The translations under genes were made by a program, and so were the position numbers. This document shows, piece after piece, positions 50,854 through 59,601 of a stretch of 64,000 nt of DNA. The DNA is taken from assembly GCA_041687115.1 (NCBI GenBank), contig JAWLCP010000003.1, positions 9,154-73,153 of the forward strand, written 5' to 3'. This DNA comes from SKLM01 sp041687115 (GTDB taxonomy: Bacteria > Chloroflexota > Anaerolineae > B4-G1). The notes under the pieces are model-generated. The model saw only the letters and a program-made list of their open reading frames with translations, ran no database searches and was not told the origin of the DNA. Every line of letters starts with the position of its first letter. The first letter of the stretch is position 1.

Positions 50854-52563
50854 GTGTTCAATGCGAAGAGAACCATTCTAGTAGTCACATCCCTCCTTCT
50901 GCTGATAGCGTCGCTGGTCGGCTGTGCCGCTCCTACCGTTGAAGAGGTGGAGCGAGTCGTCGAGAGCACGGTAGAAGTGGAGAAGACAGTGGAAGTGGAG
51001 AAGACCGTGGAGGTGGTGGTGACACCTACCTCTCCTCCCGCCCGCGACACGCTCACTGTAGCAATGGCGGCCGCGCCTACTTCCCTGGATCCAGCGGATC
51101 ATCGCAGCCGCGAATCCGAGACGGTGATTCGCAACATGTTCGATGGACTCGTTACTCGGGACACCCGCAGCGGCGTTCACATGGAGCTGGCTGAATCGAT
51201 GGAGTGGGTGGATGAGGAGACGCTGGAGGTCAAGCTGCGTGAGGGCGTCTTGTTCCACGATGGCCAGGAGATGACCGCCGATGATGTCGTCTTCACCTTC
51301 GAGCGAATCATCAACGAGAATCAGATCGAGTATCCCGAGCCCCATACCTCTCCCCGCAAGGGTCTTATCGCCCCTCTGGAATCGATCGAGAAGACGGATG
51401 ACTATGCGGTCGTGATGCACTTCAGTGGCGCCTGGCCGCCAGCGATGCAGATGCTCGTCCACCAGCAGATCGTGCCGAAGCATTACCTGGAGGAGGTTGG
51501 TACCGAGGGGTTCATCGAACATCCCATCGGCACGGGCCCCTTCAAGTTCGTATCCGCCGAAGGCTTGGAAGAGATCGTCATGGAACGCTTCGATGATTAC
51601 TACGGTGGGGCCCCGGGCCTGGAGCCAGTGGGACCAGCCTGTGTGAAGACGGCTGTCTTCCGCGTCATCCCCGAGGCATCGTCGCGAGTGGCGAGTCTGC
51701 TGGCCCGTGAGGTGGATATCATCCAATCTACACCCCCGGAGATGATCGACACCTTGGCCCAGACACCGGGCATTCAGGTCAAGACAGCGCCAAGCACTCA
51801 GCCCAAGTGGATGGAGATGAACGTCAGCATGCCACCCTTCGACGACATGCGCGTGCGCCAGGCGATGAACCTCGCGGTCGACAAGGAGCTGATCATTGAT
51901 GCGCTCTACGGCGGAAGGGCTGTTGCCCTTCCTGGACCTCTGTCACCGTACAACAACTTCGTCAACGAGGATCTGGAACCCTACCCTTACGATCCTGAGA
52001 TGGCGCTGGACCTGTTGGAGGAAGCTGGCTGGACGGACTCCGATGGTGATGGCACCCTGGACAAGGACGGTCAGCCCTTCGCCTTCACGATTGACACAAT
52101 TGAAGATTGGCGATCGTTGGCGGAGGCGGTGGCCGACCAGTTCCGCGCGATCGGAATCGATGCTGGTGTTCGGTTCTGGGAGTATAGCGTCGTAAAGCCC
52201 ATGCTCCTGGCCGGCGAGCGCACCGCGTACTTGGACGACTGGGGAGACTCGGCGTTCGATCCCGTCGGCCACTTCGAGGCGAAGTGGCACGGGCAGGTGG
52301 AAGGGGAGCCGTACGGACGTGGGAACTTCTCGACGTACAACAACGAACGGGTGAACGAGCTCATCAAGCAAGGCGAGACAACGGCTGATCCGACCCAGCG
52401 GCAGGAGATCTACGATGAGGCCCAGGAGATTGTCTACGAGGAGGCGCCTGCGGTGTTCTTGATTTTGCCGGAGGAGGCCGAGGCTGCATTGGACGACATT
52501 CAGAACTGGGAGCCAGCCTCTGACAGCCGGATCAACCTACACGACGTGTGCATTGGGGAGTGA
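50854..52563 (+). CDS. Oligopeptide-type ABC transporter substrate-binding lipoprotein
   Basis: A 569-residue SBP_bac_5 lipoprotein. The lipobox 'LVGCAAP' has Cys at about 23. It is followed by a Val-Glu-Lys-Thr repeat stalk ('TVEVEKTVEVEKTVEVVV') of a kind frequent in Chloroflexota. The binding domain has 'LDPADHRSRESETVIRNMFDGLV', 'VKLREGVLFHDGQEMTADDVVF' and 'MRVRQAMNLAVDKELI'. GTG at 50854 has AAAAGGAGG upstream. It delivers peptides, opines or other small amino compounds to the permeases encoded next. The ligand cannot be told from sequence. Confidence 0.92.
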   Translation: MFNAKRTILVVTSLLLLIASLVGCAAPTVEEVERVVESTVEVEKTVEVEKTVEVVVTPTSPPARDTLTVAMAAAPTSLDPADHRSRESETVIRNMFDGLVTRDTRSGVHMELAESMEWVDEETLEVKLREGVLFHDGQEMTADDVVFTFERIINENQIEYPEPHTSPRKGLIAPLESIEKTDDYAVVMHFSGAWPPAMQMLVHQQIVPKHYLEEVGTEGFIEHPIGTGPFKFVSAEGLEEIVMERFDDYYGGAPGLEPVGPACVKTAVFRVIPEASSRVASLLAREVDIIQSTPPEMIDTLAQTPGIQVKTAPSTQPKWMEMNVSMPPFDDMRVRQAMNLAVDKELIIDALYGGRAVALPGPLSPYNNFVNEDLEPYPYDPEMALDLLEEAGWTDSDGDGTLDKDGQPFAFTIDTIEDWRSLAEAVADQFRAIGIDAGVRFWEYSVVKPMLLAGERTAYLDDWGDSAFDPVGHFEAKWHGQVEGEPYGRGNFSTYNNERVNELIKQGETTADPTQRQEIYDEAQEIVYEEAPAVFLILPEEAEAALDDIQNWEPASDSRINLHDVCIGE

Positions 52564-52600
52564 CCCCTTTCTGACCGGTCAGCACGTTGGCTGATCTAGA

Positions 52601-52641
52601 CGATCAGGGATCAAGGCGACTTTCTGCCTGATCCCTGATCG
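52601..52641 (+). repeat. Stem-loop between binding-protein and permease genes
   Basis: CGATCAGGGATCA (52601-52613) pairs exactly with TGATCCCTGATCG (52629-52641). A bulged A and a GGC/GCC extension leave an 8-nt loop. Such stems after binding-protein genes often stabilise the upstream mRNA and lower permease expression. Confidence 0.6.
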
Positions 52642-52767
52642 AATCCGAGGGAACCAGGCTGTTGTAGGTGTCGACGTGCGTTTCTGTACGTCTTGAGGGC
52701 GTTTTCATAGGCGGGCGGCGTGAGGCCTGATGCGATCGCCGGAATGGGCATCCAGAAAGGGTATTGT

Positions 52768-53778
52768 ATGCGTGCCATAAAGATTCTAGAACGCGTGCTG
52801 ATTACCATACCAATTATGTTCGGCGTAGCTGTCATGGTCTTCTTTTTCATGCGGCTGACGCCCGGCGACCCGGTGGATATCATGATGGGCCAAGGTGGCG
52901 CGGTAAGCGCGGGTGAGATCGAGAACTTGAGGCGGGAGTTCCATCTTGACCAGCCGCTTCACATCCAGCTGTGGCTGTTCTTCAGAGACGCCGGACGCGG
53001 CGATCTCGGGTATTCATACATCCAGAAGCGGCCGGTTAGGGAGCTCATCGCGGAACGGCTCCCGGCAACCATCGAACTGGCCGGAGGGGCGCTGCTCTTC
53101 GCTCTCATCGTTGCCATCCCGGTGGGTATTGTATCGGCCGTCAAGCAGAACTCCTTGGTGGACCAATTCAGTATGGCTGGCGCCTTCATCGGCACCTCCA
53201 TGCCGGCGTTTTGGTTGGGCATCGTCCTGATCCTGCTATTCTCCGTGCGCTTGCGCTGGCTCCCCGTCCAGGGCCGTGTCAGCTTCGGGGCGGGGCTGGA
53301 GAAGGTCACGGGCTTCTACGTCTTGGATAGCATCTTGACCGGGAACACGGCTGCCTTGATCAGCAGCTTGAGGCACTTGGTCCTCCCCTCGGTGGCGCTG
53401 GGGGCGACGGTGGCAGCCATCGTTGCCCGCGTGCTCCGCTCCAGCATGGTGGAGATCCTGCGGCAGGATTACATCACTCTGGCACGGGCCAAAGGGCAGA
53501 GCGAGTTCTTGGTGGTGATGAAGCATGCCCTGCGCAACGCCCTGATTCCGACTGTGACGGTTGTGGGCCTACAAGTGGGTTCTCTGTTGGGGGGGAACAT
53601 GATCGTGGAAACGGTCTTCGGGTGGCCTGGCCTAGGACGCATGGTCGTGTTGGCCATCTTCAACCGGGACTTTCCTCTGATACAAGGTACCGTGATGGTC
53701 TATGCCTTCACGTATGTGATGGCTAACCTGGTTGTGGATATTCTTTACACGTACCTGAACCCCAAGATCACTCTCTGA
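52768..53778 (+). CDS. ABC transporter permease, DppB/OppB type
   Basis: A 336-residue permease with six helices. The N-terminus 'RAIKILERVLITIPIMFGVAVMVFFFMRLTPGDP' is the DppB signature. The EAA loop that contacts the ATPases is 'YITLARAKGQSEFLVVMKHALRNALIPTVT' (about 240-270). It ends 'DILYTYLNPKITL', as usual. The ATG at 52768 fits the family start. It pairs with the permease 33 bp downstream. Confidence 0.94.
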   Translation: MRAIKILERVLITIPIMFGVAVMVFFFMRLTPGDPVDIMMGQGGAVSAGEIENLRREFHLDQPLHIQLWLFFRDAGRGDLGYSYIQKRPVRELIAERLPATIELAGGALLFALIVAIPVGIVSAVKQNSLVDQFSMAGAFIGTSMPAFWLGIVLILLFSVRLRWLPVQGRVSFGAGLEKVTGFYVLDSILTGNTAALISSLRHLVLPSVALGATVAAIVARVLRSSMVEILRQDYITLARAKGQSEFLVVMKHALRNALIPTVTVVGLQVGSLLGGNMIVETVFGWPGLGRMVVLAIFNRDFPLIQGTVMVYAFTYVMANLVVDILYTYLNPKITL

Positions 53779-53811
53779 GCGGATGCTGGTGACGGGCAAC
53801 TGAGGAGGACT

Positions 53812-54747
53812 ATGGAGCTCACACCCGCTGCTGAGGAACCTATCAAACGCGGAATACACGTCCTGGAGGTGCGGCTTCGCCTGCTGTGCAGCAATACGGT
53901 GTACCTGTGTGGACGCTTCCGCACCCGCCCGCTGGCGATACTCGGAGGCATCGTCGTTCTGGTGTACTTGCTGGCTGCCGTCTTTGCCCCGCAGCTTACG
54001 TCGCACGACCCTACGGAAGGAAACCTCCGGGTGCGTCTCCGGCCGCCGATGTGGACGGAGGGCGGCGACGCAGCTTATCCGCTGGGTACGGACGACCAGG
54101 GGCGGGATTTGCTGACGCGCATCACTTTTGGATCCCGGATCTCGCTGCTGGTTGGTTTGCTGGCGGTGGGAATCTCGGTGGCGATCGGGACTACGCTGGG
54201 AGCGCTGGCCGGCTACTATCGTGGGCTGCTCGACAATGTGCTGTCGCGCTTCGCCGACTTGCTGCTGGCCTTCCCCTATCTCATCTTCGCGATCGCCGTC
54301 ATGGCTTTTCTCGGCCCCGGGTTTGTGAACTTACTCATGGCCCTGACATTCAAGGGGTGGGTGGAGTTCTTCCGCCTGGTGCGAGGAGAGATGATGTCGG
54401 AGAAAACGAAGGAGTACGTGCAGGCGGCCAAGGTGATGGGACAGGCTCCGCTGGTCATCGTCGCAAGCGAGATTATTCCCAATATCGTCCAGTCGGTCTT
54501 TGTGCTGGCCACCCTGCGTACAGGGTACATGATCATCATGGAGGCGAGTCTGAGCTTCCTCGGCCTGGGCATTCAGCCCCCCACGCCGGCATGGGGTTCG
54601 ATGGTGGCGGCCGGAAGAGATTACTTGCTCACTGCTTGGTGGGCTTCTACACTGCCTGGGATCGCCATTTTGATCCTGGTTCTGTCTATCAACATCTTCG
54701 GGGAGGGGTTGAGAGATATTCTCGATCCACGACTGAGAATCGAGTGA
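53812..54747 (+). CDS. ABC transporter permease, DppC/OppC type
   Basis: A 311-residue permease. The N-terminal helix 'LAILGGIVVLVYLLAAVFAPQL' is followed by 'HPLGTDDQGRD'-like 'YPLGTDDQGRDLLTRITFGSRISL', the DppC signature. The EAA loop is 'TKEYVQAAKVMGQAPLVIVASEIIPNI', then 'ASLSFLGLGIQPPTPAWGSM' and the terminal 'GLRDILDPRLRIE'. GAGGAGGAC precedes the ATG. Together with the DppB-type subunit it forms the membrane channel. Confidence 0.94.
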   Translation: MELTPAAEEPIKRGIHVLEVRLRLLCSNTVYLCGRFRTRPLAILGGIVVLVYLLAAVFAPQLTSHDPTEGNLRVRLRPPMWTEGGDAAYPLGTDDQGRDLLTRITFGSRISLLVGLLAVGISVAIGTTLGALAGYYRGLLDNVLSRFADLLLAFPYLIFAIAVMAFLGPGFVNLLMALTFKGWVEFFRLVRGEMMSEKTKEYVQAAKVMGQAPLVIVASEIIPNIVQSVFVLATLRTGYMIIMEASLSFLGLGIQPPTPAWGSMVAAGRDYLLTAWWASTLPGIAILILVLSINIFGEGLRDILDPRLRIE

Positions 54748-54787
54748 GGCGAGGCCGTTGGCTGGATTGCGGCCGTAAGGGTTGGGA

Positions 54788-56227
54788 ATGACGTTGCTGC
54801 GTGTCCTGGGGGAGCGCGAGGTAGGGCGGATTCACGAGCACGCGCTTCACGTTCTGGCTGAGACGGGGCTCCTGATCCACGACGATGAGGTGGTGACACG
54901 GCTGACAGAGGCGGGAGCCCTGGTGCACCACGAGAATGGCAGGCGTCGAGTGACCATACCGAGCCAGGTGGTAGAGGATGGGCTGGGTGAGGCACCTAAG
55001 GTGGTGACGCTCTACAACCGGATGGGAGAAGAGGCTATGGTTCTCGGCTCCGGCCGGCTTCACGCTCGCAGCTCGAGCGGTGCCACGGCCATGCTTGACC
55101 AAGATGGCGGGCAGCGTCGCAAGGCCACGCGCCAGGACGCGGCGCATGCTGTCCGATTGGCGGACAGTCTGTCGAACGTGCACGGGGTGAGCACGATGGC
55201 GGTGCAGCCGGCGGACGTGCCTGCCAGCACTGTCGACGTGCATACCGTGAGGCTTGCTCTGGCGAATACAGCGAAGCCGTTGGGCTACGTCTGCCTCAAC
55301 GAAGGGTTGATCGAAGCCGTGGTGGCGATGGTGGCCGTCGTCGCGGGGGGCGAGAAGCGTCTGAGGGATCGCCCCATGATCACTGCCCTGGCGGAATCCA
55401 CGTCTCCGCTGCAACTGGTTTCAAGCCAGCTCAGTGTGCTCAAGGCATTTGCCTCGCGGCGCCTGCCGCTGACCCTTCACGCTCACCCAATAGCTGGTCT
55501 CACAGCACCGGTGACGCTGGCAGGCGAGCTGGTGATCACGCACGCCGAGGTCCTGGGGTTGATGACGATTGCCCAATTGATCGGGCCGGGCACTCCGGTC
55601 GTGTACGGTATGTCATCGTCGGTGCCGGACATGCGGAACGCGGCGAACCTGTCCGGTGCCGTGGAGATCGGACTGTTGGGCGTGGCCGTGTCTCAGCTGG
55701 CGCGGCACTGTGGGGTGCCCTGCGTCGTGAGCAGTGGGAGCGATGCCCATCAGCCAGGTGCTCAGAGCGTGATGGAGCGTCTCATGACGCTCTTGCCGCC
55801 AGCCCTGGCAGGGGTGGGTTTGATCAACCTCTCGACTCTGGAGACGAAGATGTCTTTCAGCCTGGAGCAACTGGTGATCGACGATGCCATTGTGGGCATG
55901 GTTCAGCGCTTTCTACGGGGGATCGCCGTCGAGGGGGAGACCCTGGCGCTCGATCTGATCAAGCGGGTAGGGCCAGCTGGTTCTTTCGTGGCGGAGGAGC
56001 ACACGTTTGAGTACTACCGGGACGAACTGCTGACGTGCGAGCTCATTGAGCACCAACCGAGAGAGGCATGGCAGGCGGCGGGCGCGCCGGACCTGGAGAG
56101 CAGGGCTGGAGAGAAGGTGGAGCGCCTACTGGCAGAGCATCAACCCTCTCCCCTGCCATCGAGCGTGGTTGCAGAGCTTGATGACATCGTAGACGCGGTC
56201 GAGGATGAAGGTGGTTCGCCATGGTGA
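54788..56227 (+). CDS. MttB-family (pyrrolysine-free) methyltransferase
   Basis: A 479-residue member of the trimethylamine methyltransferase family, in which a TIM barrel transfers a methyl group from a quaternary or tertiary amine to a corrinoid protein. Recognisable stretches are 'IHEHALHVLAETGLLIHDDEVV' at the N-terminus, 'HARSSSGATAMLDQDGG' (about 92) and 'KMSFSLEQLVIDDAIVGMVQRFL' (about 361). The frame has no internal TAG, so it is the non-pyrrolysine type related to glycine-betaine methyltransferases. No separate MttC-type corrinoid protein lies in the window; the B12 domain encoded at 60856 is the only candidate. Its stop overlaps the next ATPase gene, so it is embedded in the importer operon. 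The methylated substrate is unknown. Confidence 0.88.
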   Translation: MTLLRVLGEREVGRIHEHALHVLAETGLLIHDDEVVTRLTEAGALVHHENGRRRVTIPSQVVEDGLGEAPKVVTLYNRMGEEAMVLGSGRLHARSSSGATAMLDQDGGQRRKATRQDAAHAVRLADSLSNVHGVSTMAVQPADVPASTVDVHTVRLALANTAKPLGYVCLNEGLIEAVVAMVAVVAGGEKRLRDRPMITALAESTSPLQLVSSQLSVLKAFASRRLPLTLHAHPIAGLTAPVTLAGELVITHAEVLGLMTIAQLIGPGTPVVYGMSSSVPDMRNAANLSGAVEIGLLGVAVSQLARHCGVPCVVSSGSDAHQPGAQSVMERLMTLLPPALAGVGLINLSTLETKMSFSLEQLVIDDAIVGMVQRFLRGIAVEGETLALDLIKRVGPAGSFVAEEHTFEYYRDELLTCELIEHQPREAWQAAGAPDLESRAGEKVERLLAEHQPSPLPSSVVAELDDIVDAVEDEGGSPW

Positions 56228-57291
56228 AACATGTTCGCACGAGTCAGACACTTGCCGACGTGAAAGGGCAGGCAATGGACAGGTCTCCCGCTCCACTGCT
56301 GGAATTGGATAACCTGACCACGGTATTCCCCACCCAGCGTGGTCCGGTGCGGGCCGTCGACGGCCTGAGCTTTCGCCTGCATGAAGGGGAGAGACTGGGG
56401 ATTGTCGGGGAGTCCGGATCGGGTAAGACGGTCACGCTACTATCCATCCTTCGCCTGGTACCTCACCCGGGGAAGATCGTAGACGGGGAGGTGTGGTACG
56501 GCGAGGAGAGTCTCCCTGGGATGTCGACCAGGGAGATACGTCAGCTGCGGGGCAAAGACATCGCCATGGTCTTCCAGGATCCGATGACGACGCTGAACCC
56601 TGCCTTCCTGGTGGGTGACCAGATTCGTGAGTCGTTGAGGATCCACCACATTGTTCCCCGCTCGAATGGGGTCTTCTCGTGGTTGTTCGATCGAAAGGCC
56701 AAGGAGGCGGAGTGGGAGCGGGTGTTGCGGGCGATGAAGGATGTGGGGATCCCGGTGCCTGCCCAGACCGCCCACCGCTACCCGCATCAGTTCAGTGGTG
56801 GCATGCAGCAGCGCGCCTTGACGGCCATCGCACTGGCGTGTGAACCGCACGTCCTCCTGGCCGATGAGCCGACGACGGCTCTCGACGTGACGATACAGGC
56901 ACAGATCCTGGACTTGCTCGCAAGGATCAACAAGACGCATGGCACAGCCATTATCCTCGTGACCCACAATCTGAGCGTTGTGGCTGAGTTTTGTCAGACC
57001 ATCGTCGTGATGTACGCCGGGCAGCTGATGGAGAAAGGGTCGGTTGACCAGATCATCGAAGATCCGAGGCACCCGTACACGCGCGGTCTGTTGCGCTGCC
57101 TGCCCAGAATCAGCGACCGGCGAGAGAGGATCATGCCGATTCCCGGTCTGGTGCCCGATCTGGCCAAACTGCCGCCGGGGTGTCCTTTCGCGCCGCGGTG
57201 TGACCGCAGTCTGCCCGAATGCTCAGAGGTTGGGAGAGTCCCGCTGAGGGCCCTGGGTGACGGTCAATTGGTCCGTTGCCTTCTGTACTAG
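56221..57291 (+). CDS. ABC transporter ATPase, DppD/OppD type
   Basis: A 356-residue ATPase. Walker A is 'GESGSGKTVTLLS' (about 64), the signature 'HQFSGGMQQRALTAIAL' (about 188) and Walker B 'HVLLADEPTTALDVT' (about 213). The C-terminal Cys-containing oligopeptide motif 'GCPFAPRCDRSLPEC' (about 320) may bind an Fe-S cluster, as in other OppD proteins. The ATG at 56221 overlaps the methyltransferase stop; the ATG at 56275 has its own AAAGGG site and is a good alternative start. Confidence 0.94.
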   Translation: MVKHVRTSQTLADVKGQAMDRSPAPLLELDNLTTVFPTQRGPVRAVDGLSFRLHEGERLGIVGESGSGKTVTLLSILRLVPHPGKIVDGEVWYGEESLPGMSTREIRQLRGKDIAMVFQDPMTTLNPAFLVGDQIRESLRIHHIVPRSNGVFSWLFDRKAKEAEWERVLRAMKDVGIPVPAQTAHRYPHQFSGGMQQRALTAIALACEPHVLLADEPTTALDVTIQAQILDLLARINKTHGTAIILVTHNLSVVAEFCQTIVVMYAGQLMEKGSVDQIIEDPRHPYTRGLLRCLPRISDRRERIMPIPGLVPDLAKLPPGCPFAPRCDRSLPECSEVGRVPLRALGDGQLVRCLLY

Positions 57292-57329
57292 CTCTTAGAG
57301 GCGCGAGGTGCTGCTGGAGGAGGCCTGAT

Positions 57330-58379
57330 TTGTCAAGAGAAGCTCTTGTCGAAGCGCGGGGGGTCAAGAAGTACTTTCCCATACGACACAGCGTGCTGGT
57401 CAAGCTGCTGGCCGGGCGGAAGGATCAGTGGGTGAAGGCGGTGGACGGGGTCAACTTGAAGATCTATCCCGGCGAGGCCGTCGGGCTGGTGGGAGAATCT
57501 GGGTGCGGCAAGACGACGCTGGGGCGCGTGTTGACGCGCCTCTACGATCCCACGGAGGGAGAAGTGATCTACCGGGACAACTCGCTGGAAGACGATGAGG
57601 CCGGTCAGAGAGCCGTTCTCTTCGAGGACAGAGTGGAGACTGAGCGAGAGGTGCCCCCGGAGGGTTTGAGTTTCTATCGCATGACGCAGATCATCTTCCA
57701 GAATCCCTACTCATCGCTGAATCCTCGAAAGACGGTGCGACAGATCCTCTCCGTTCCGCTGCGGAACCGAGGGATCAGGGGGTTCGCGGCCCGTGAACAG
57801 GAGATCTTGAGGCTACTGCAGCGGGTGGGTATACCCAAGCGCCGCATCGATGCCTATCCGCATCAATTCAGTGGGGGACAACGCCAGCGGATCGGGATTG
57901 CGCGGGCGCTGGCGATGCGGCCCAGGTTCATCGTCTGTGACGAGCCGGTGTCTGCGCTGGACGTCTCCATCCAGGCACAGGTGATCAATCTGTTGGACGA
58001 GCTCCAGGAAGAGTTCAACCTCACGTATCTCTTCATCGCCCACGACCTTAGCGTGGTGCACTACGTCAGCGATCGGGTGGCGATCATGTACCTGGGAAAG
58101 ATCGTCGAGGTGGGGCCGACGGATAAGGTATTCAGGCACCCGGTGCATCCATATACTCAGGCGCTGATGGCGGCTGTTCCATCGGTGGACAAGGCGCAGC
58201 GGCGGGAGCGGATTATTCTGGAGGGGTCCGTCCCCAGTCCCGTCGATCCCCCTACGGGGTGCCGCTTTCACACCCGGTGCTTTGCCAAGGGACGGAGCAA
58301 GTTGTGCGAAGAGGAGGAACCGTCGTTCGTCACGGTGGACGACGGTCATCACGTGGCATGCCATCTGTGCCAGTGGTGA
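57330..58379 (+). CDS. ABC transporter ATPase, DppF/OppF type
   Basis: A 349-residue ATPase, the second nucleotide-binding subunit. It begins 'LVEARGVKKYFPIRHSVL', with Walker A 'GESGCGKTTLGRVL' (about 68), signature 'HQFSGGQRQRIGIARAL' (about 183), Walker B 'FIVCDEPVSALDVS' (about 206) and the terminal 'GCRFHTRC' motif. The start is TTG at 57330: GGAGGAGG lies six bases upstream and no ATG or GTG fits. This completes a five-gene importer. Confidence 0.93.
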   Translation: MSREALVEARGVKKYFPIRHSVLVKLLAGRKDQWVKAVDGVNLKIYPGEAVGLVGESGCGKTTLGRVLTRLYDPTEGEVIYRDNSLEDDEAGQRAVLFEDRVETEREVPPEGLSFYRMTQIIFQNPYSSLNPRKTVRQILSVPLRNRGIRGFAAREQEILRLLQRVGIPKRRIDAYPHQFSGGQRQRIGIARALAMRPRFIVCDEPVSALDVSIQAQVINLLDELQEEFNLTYLFIAHDLSVVHYVSDRVAIMYLGKIVEVGPTDKVFRHPVHPYTQALMAAVPSVDKAQRRERIILEGSVPSPVDPPTGCRFHTRCFAKGRSKLCEEEEPSFVTVDDGHHVACHLCQW

Positions 58380-58461
58380 CCGGAGTGCCTTGCGCCTGCG
58401 AGCCTCGCCGGCGCGTTCGAATGATGCACAACGCATACGTTGACCGTGAAGAAGAGAGGAA

Positions 58462-59601
58462 GTGGTGACGTCACCGGTGGAGCGCAGTCGCACCGCGGGC
58501 GGGCCGATCAGACTCACGCTACAGGGCGACCATTACACTATAGGGCGGCAGCACGGCGCGCAGGTGAAGACGCTGCGTCCGCTTATCGATGAGGCCATCA
58601 GGGCCCGCCTGGATGAGATCGAGCGATACGGAAGCGACCCGCGCTTTGAGACGCTGGTCCTGGAGACGCGGGAAGCGCTGATGACGCACTGCCCGAGGGT
58701 GGTAAATCTGATCCGGGGTCAGGCCGATGCGCTGGGGTACGAGTTTGAGCACCTGCTAAGGTACGACCTGGTATCGTATCTTCGGGATGACCTGCTGACC
58801 CGGGAGAGGGCGAGGGCCGAAGGGTGCACGACCTGGGCGGCCACAGGGTCGGCCAGCGCCGATGGCCTTCCCATCCTGGCCAAGAATCGGGACTACCGCC
58901 TGGAGCATCTTCCTCTACAGACAGTAAGCTGCGTAAAGCCCGTCGCGGGCCATCGGTACGTGTGTGCGGGCAGCGCTGGAAGCCCCGGAGTCTACTGCGG
59001 CGGAATCAACGAGGCTGGCTTGGCCGTCGCCGACACGCACGTGGCCTCCACGAACATGGGGCCGGGACTGCCGGACTACGCGTTGATGATGCACCTCCTG
59101 GAGACCTATGACGTGGTCTCCTCAGCCGTGGACTACCTGCGGTCGGTCCCCCGGTTGGGAAGGAACCATCTGATTCTGGCGGATGTCCAGGGTGAGGTGG
59201 CGGTGTTTGAAAGTGGACACAGTTCGTACGGCCTGTTCAGTACTAGAGACGGCACGCTGGTCAACACCAATCATCCCGTCAGTCCTCACTTGCGACACCA
59301 CTTCACGGATTTAAGCCCGCCTGTCGTGAAAGGGAATACATTCCGGCGCTATGACAAGGTGTCGGACGCCCTGCGTGGGGCGTACGGTCAGATCGATGTC
59401 GCTTTCGCGCGAGGATTGATGGCCGCTCACGACGGGCCCCTGGCCTCGGTGTGCCGCCACCCGATGGACGGATGTGATTCGGCCACCATTGCGGCGTGCA
59501 TCTTCCTGCCTACGGATCGGACCATGCTCTTCTGTCACGGACTTCCGTGCCAGGGAACCTATGAACCCTTCGTGTTGAGAGAAGGCGGTGACAGACGGTG
59601 A
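58462..59601 (+). CDS. C45 autoproteolytic acyltransferase/amidohydrolase
   Basis: A 379-residue N-terminal-nucleophile enzyme of peptidase family C45 (acyl-CoA:6-aminopenicillanate acyltransferase-like). The family hallmark is 'ARAEGCTTWAATGSAS', where self-cleavage before Cys (about residue 121) would free the nucleophile. 'GLPILAKNRDYRLEHLP' and 'GGINEAGLAVADTHV' follow, as in the family. 'VNTNHPVSPHLR' is the substrate-side loop. It probably hydrolyses or transfers an acyl-amide bond. Two tandem GTG codons (58462 and 58465) can start it. Its stop overlaps the next gene (GTGA), so their products are made together. Confidence 0.85.
   Translation: MVTSPVERSRTAGGPIRLTLQGDHYTIGRQHGAQVKTLRPLIDEAIRARLDEIERYGSDPRFETLVLETREALMTHCPRVVNLIRGQADALGYEFEHLLRYDLVSYLRDDLLTRERARAEGCTTWAATGSASADGLPILAKNRDYRLEHLPLQTVSCVKPVAGHRYVCAGSAGSPGVYCGGINEAGLAVADTHVASTNMGPGLPDYALMMHLLETYDVVSSAVDYLRSVPRLGRNHLILADVQGEVAVFESGHSSYGLFSTRDGTLVNTNHPVSPHLRHHFTDLSPPVVKGNTFRRYDKVSDALRGAYGQIDVAFARGLMAAHDGPLASVCRHPMDGCDSATIAACIFLPTDRTMLFCHGLPCQGTYEPFVLREGGDRR

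Noticed and set aside
55850..55900. Possible pyrrolysine codon in the MttB homologue
   Set aside because: The frame is open throughout. There is no in-frame TAG at the place where trimethylamine MttB carries pyrrolysine.
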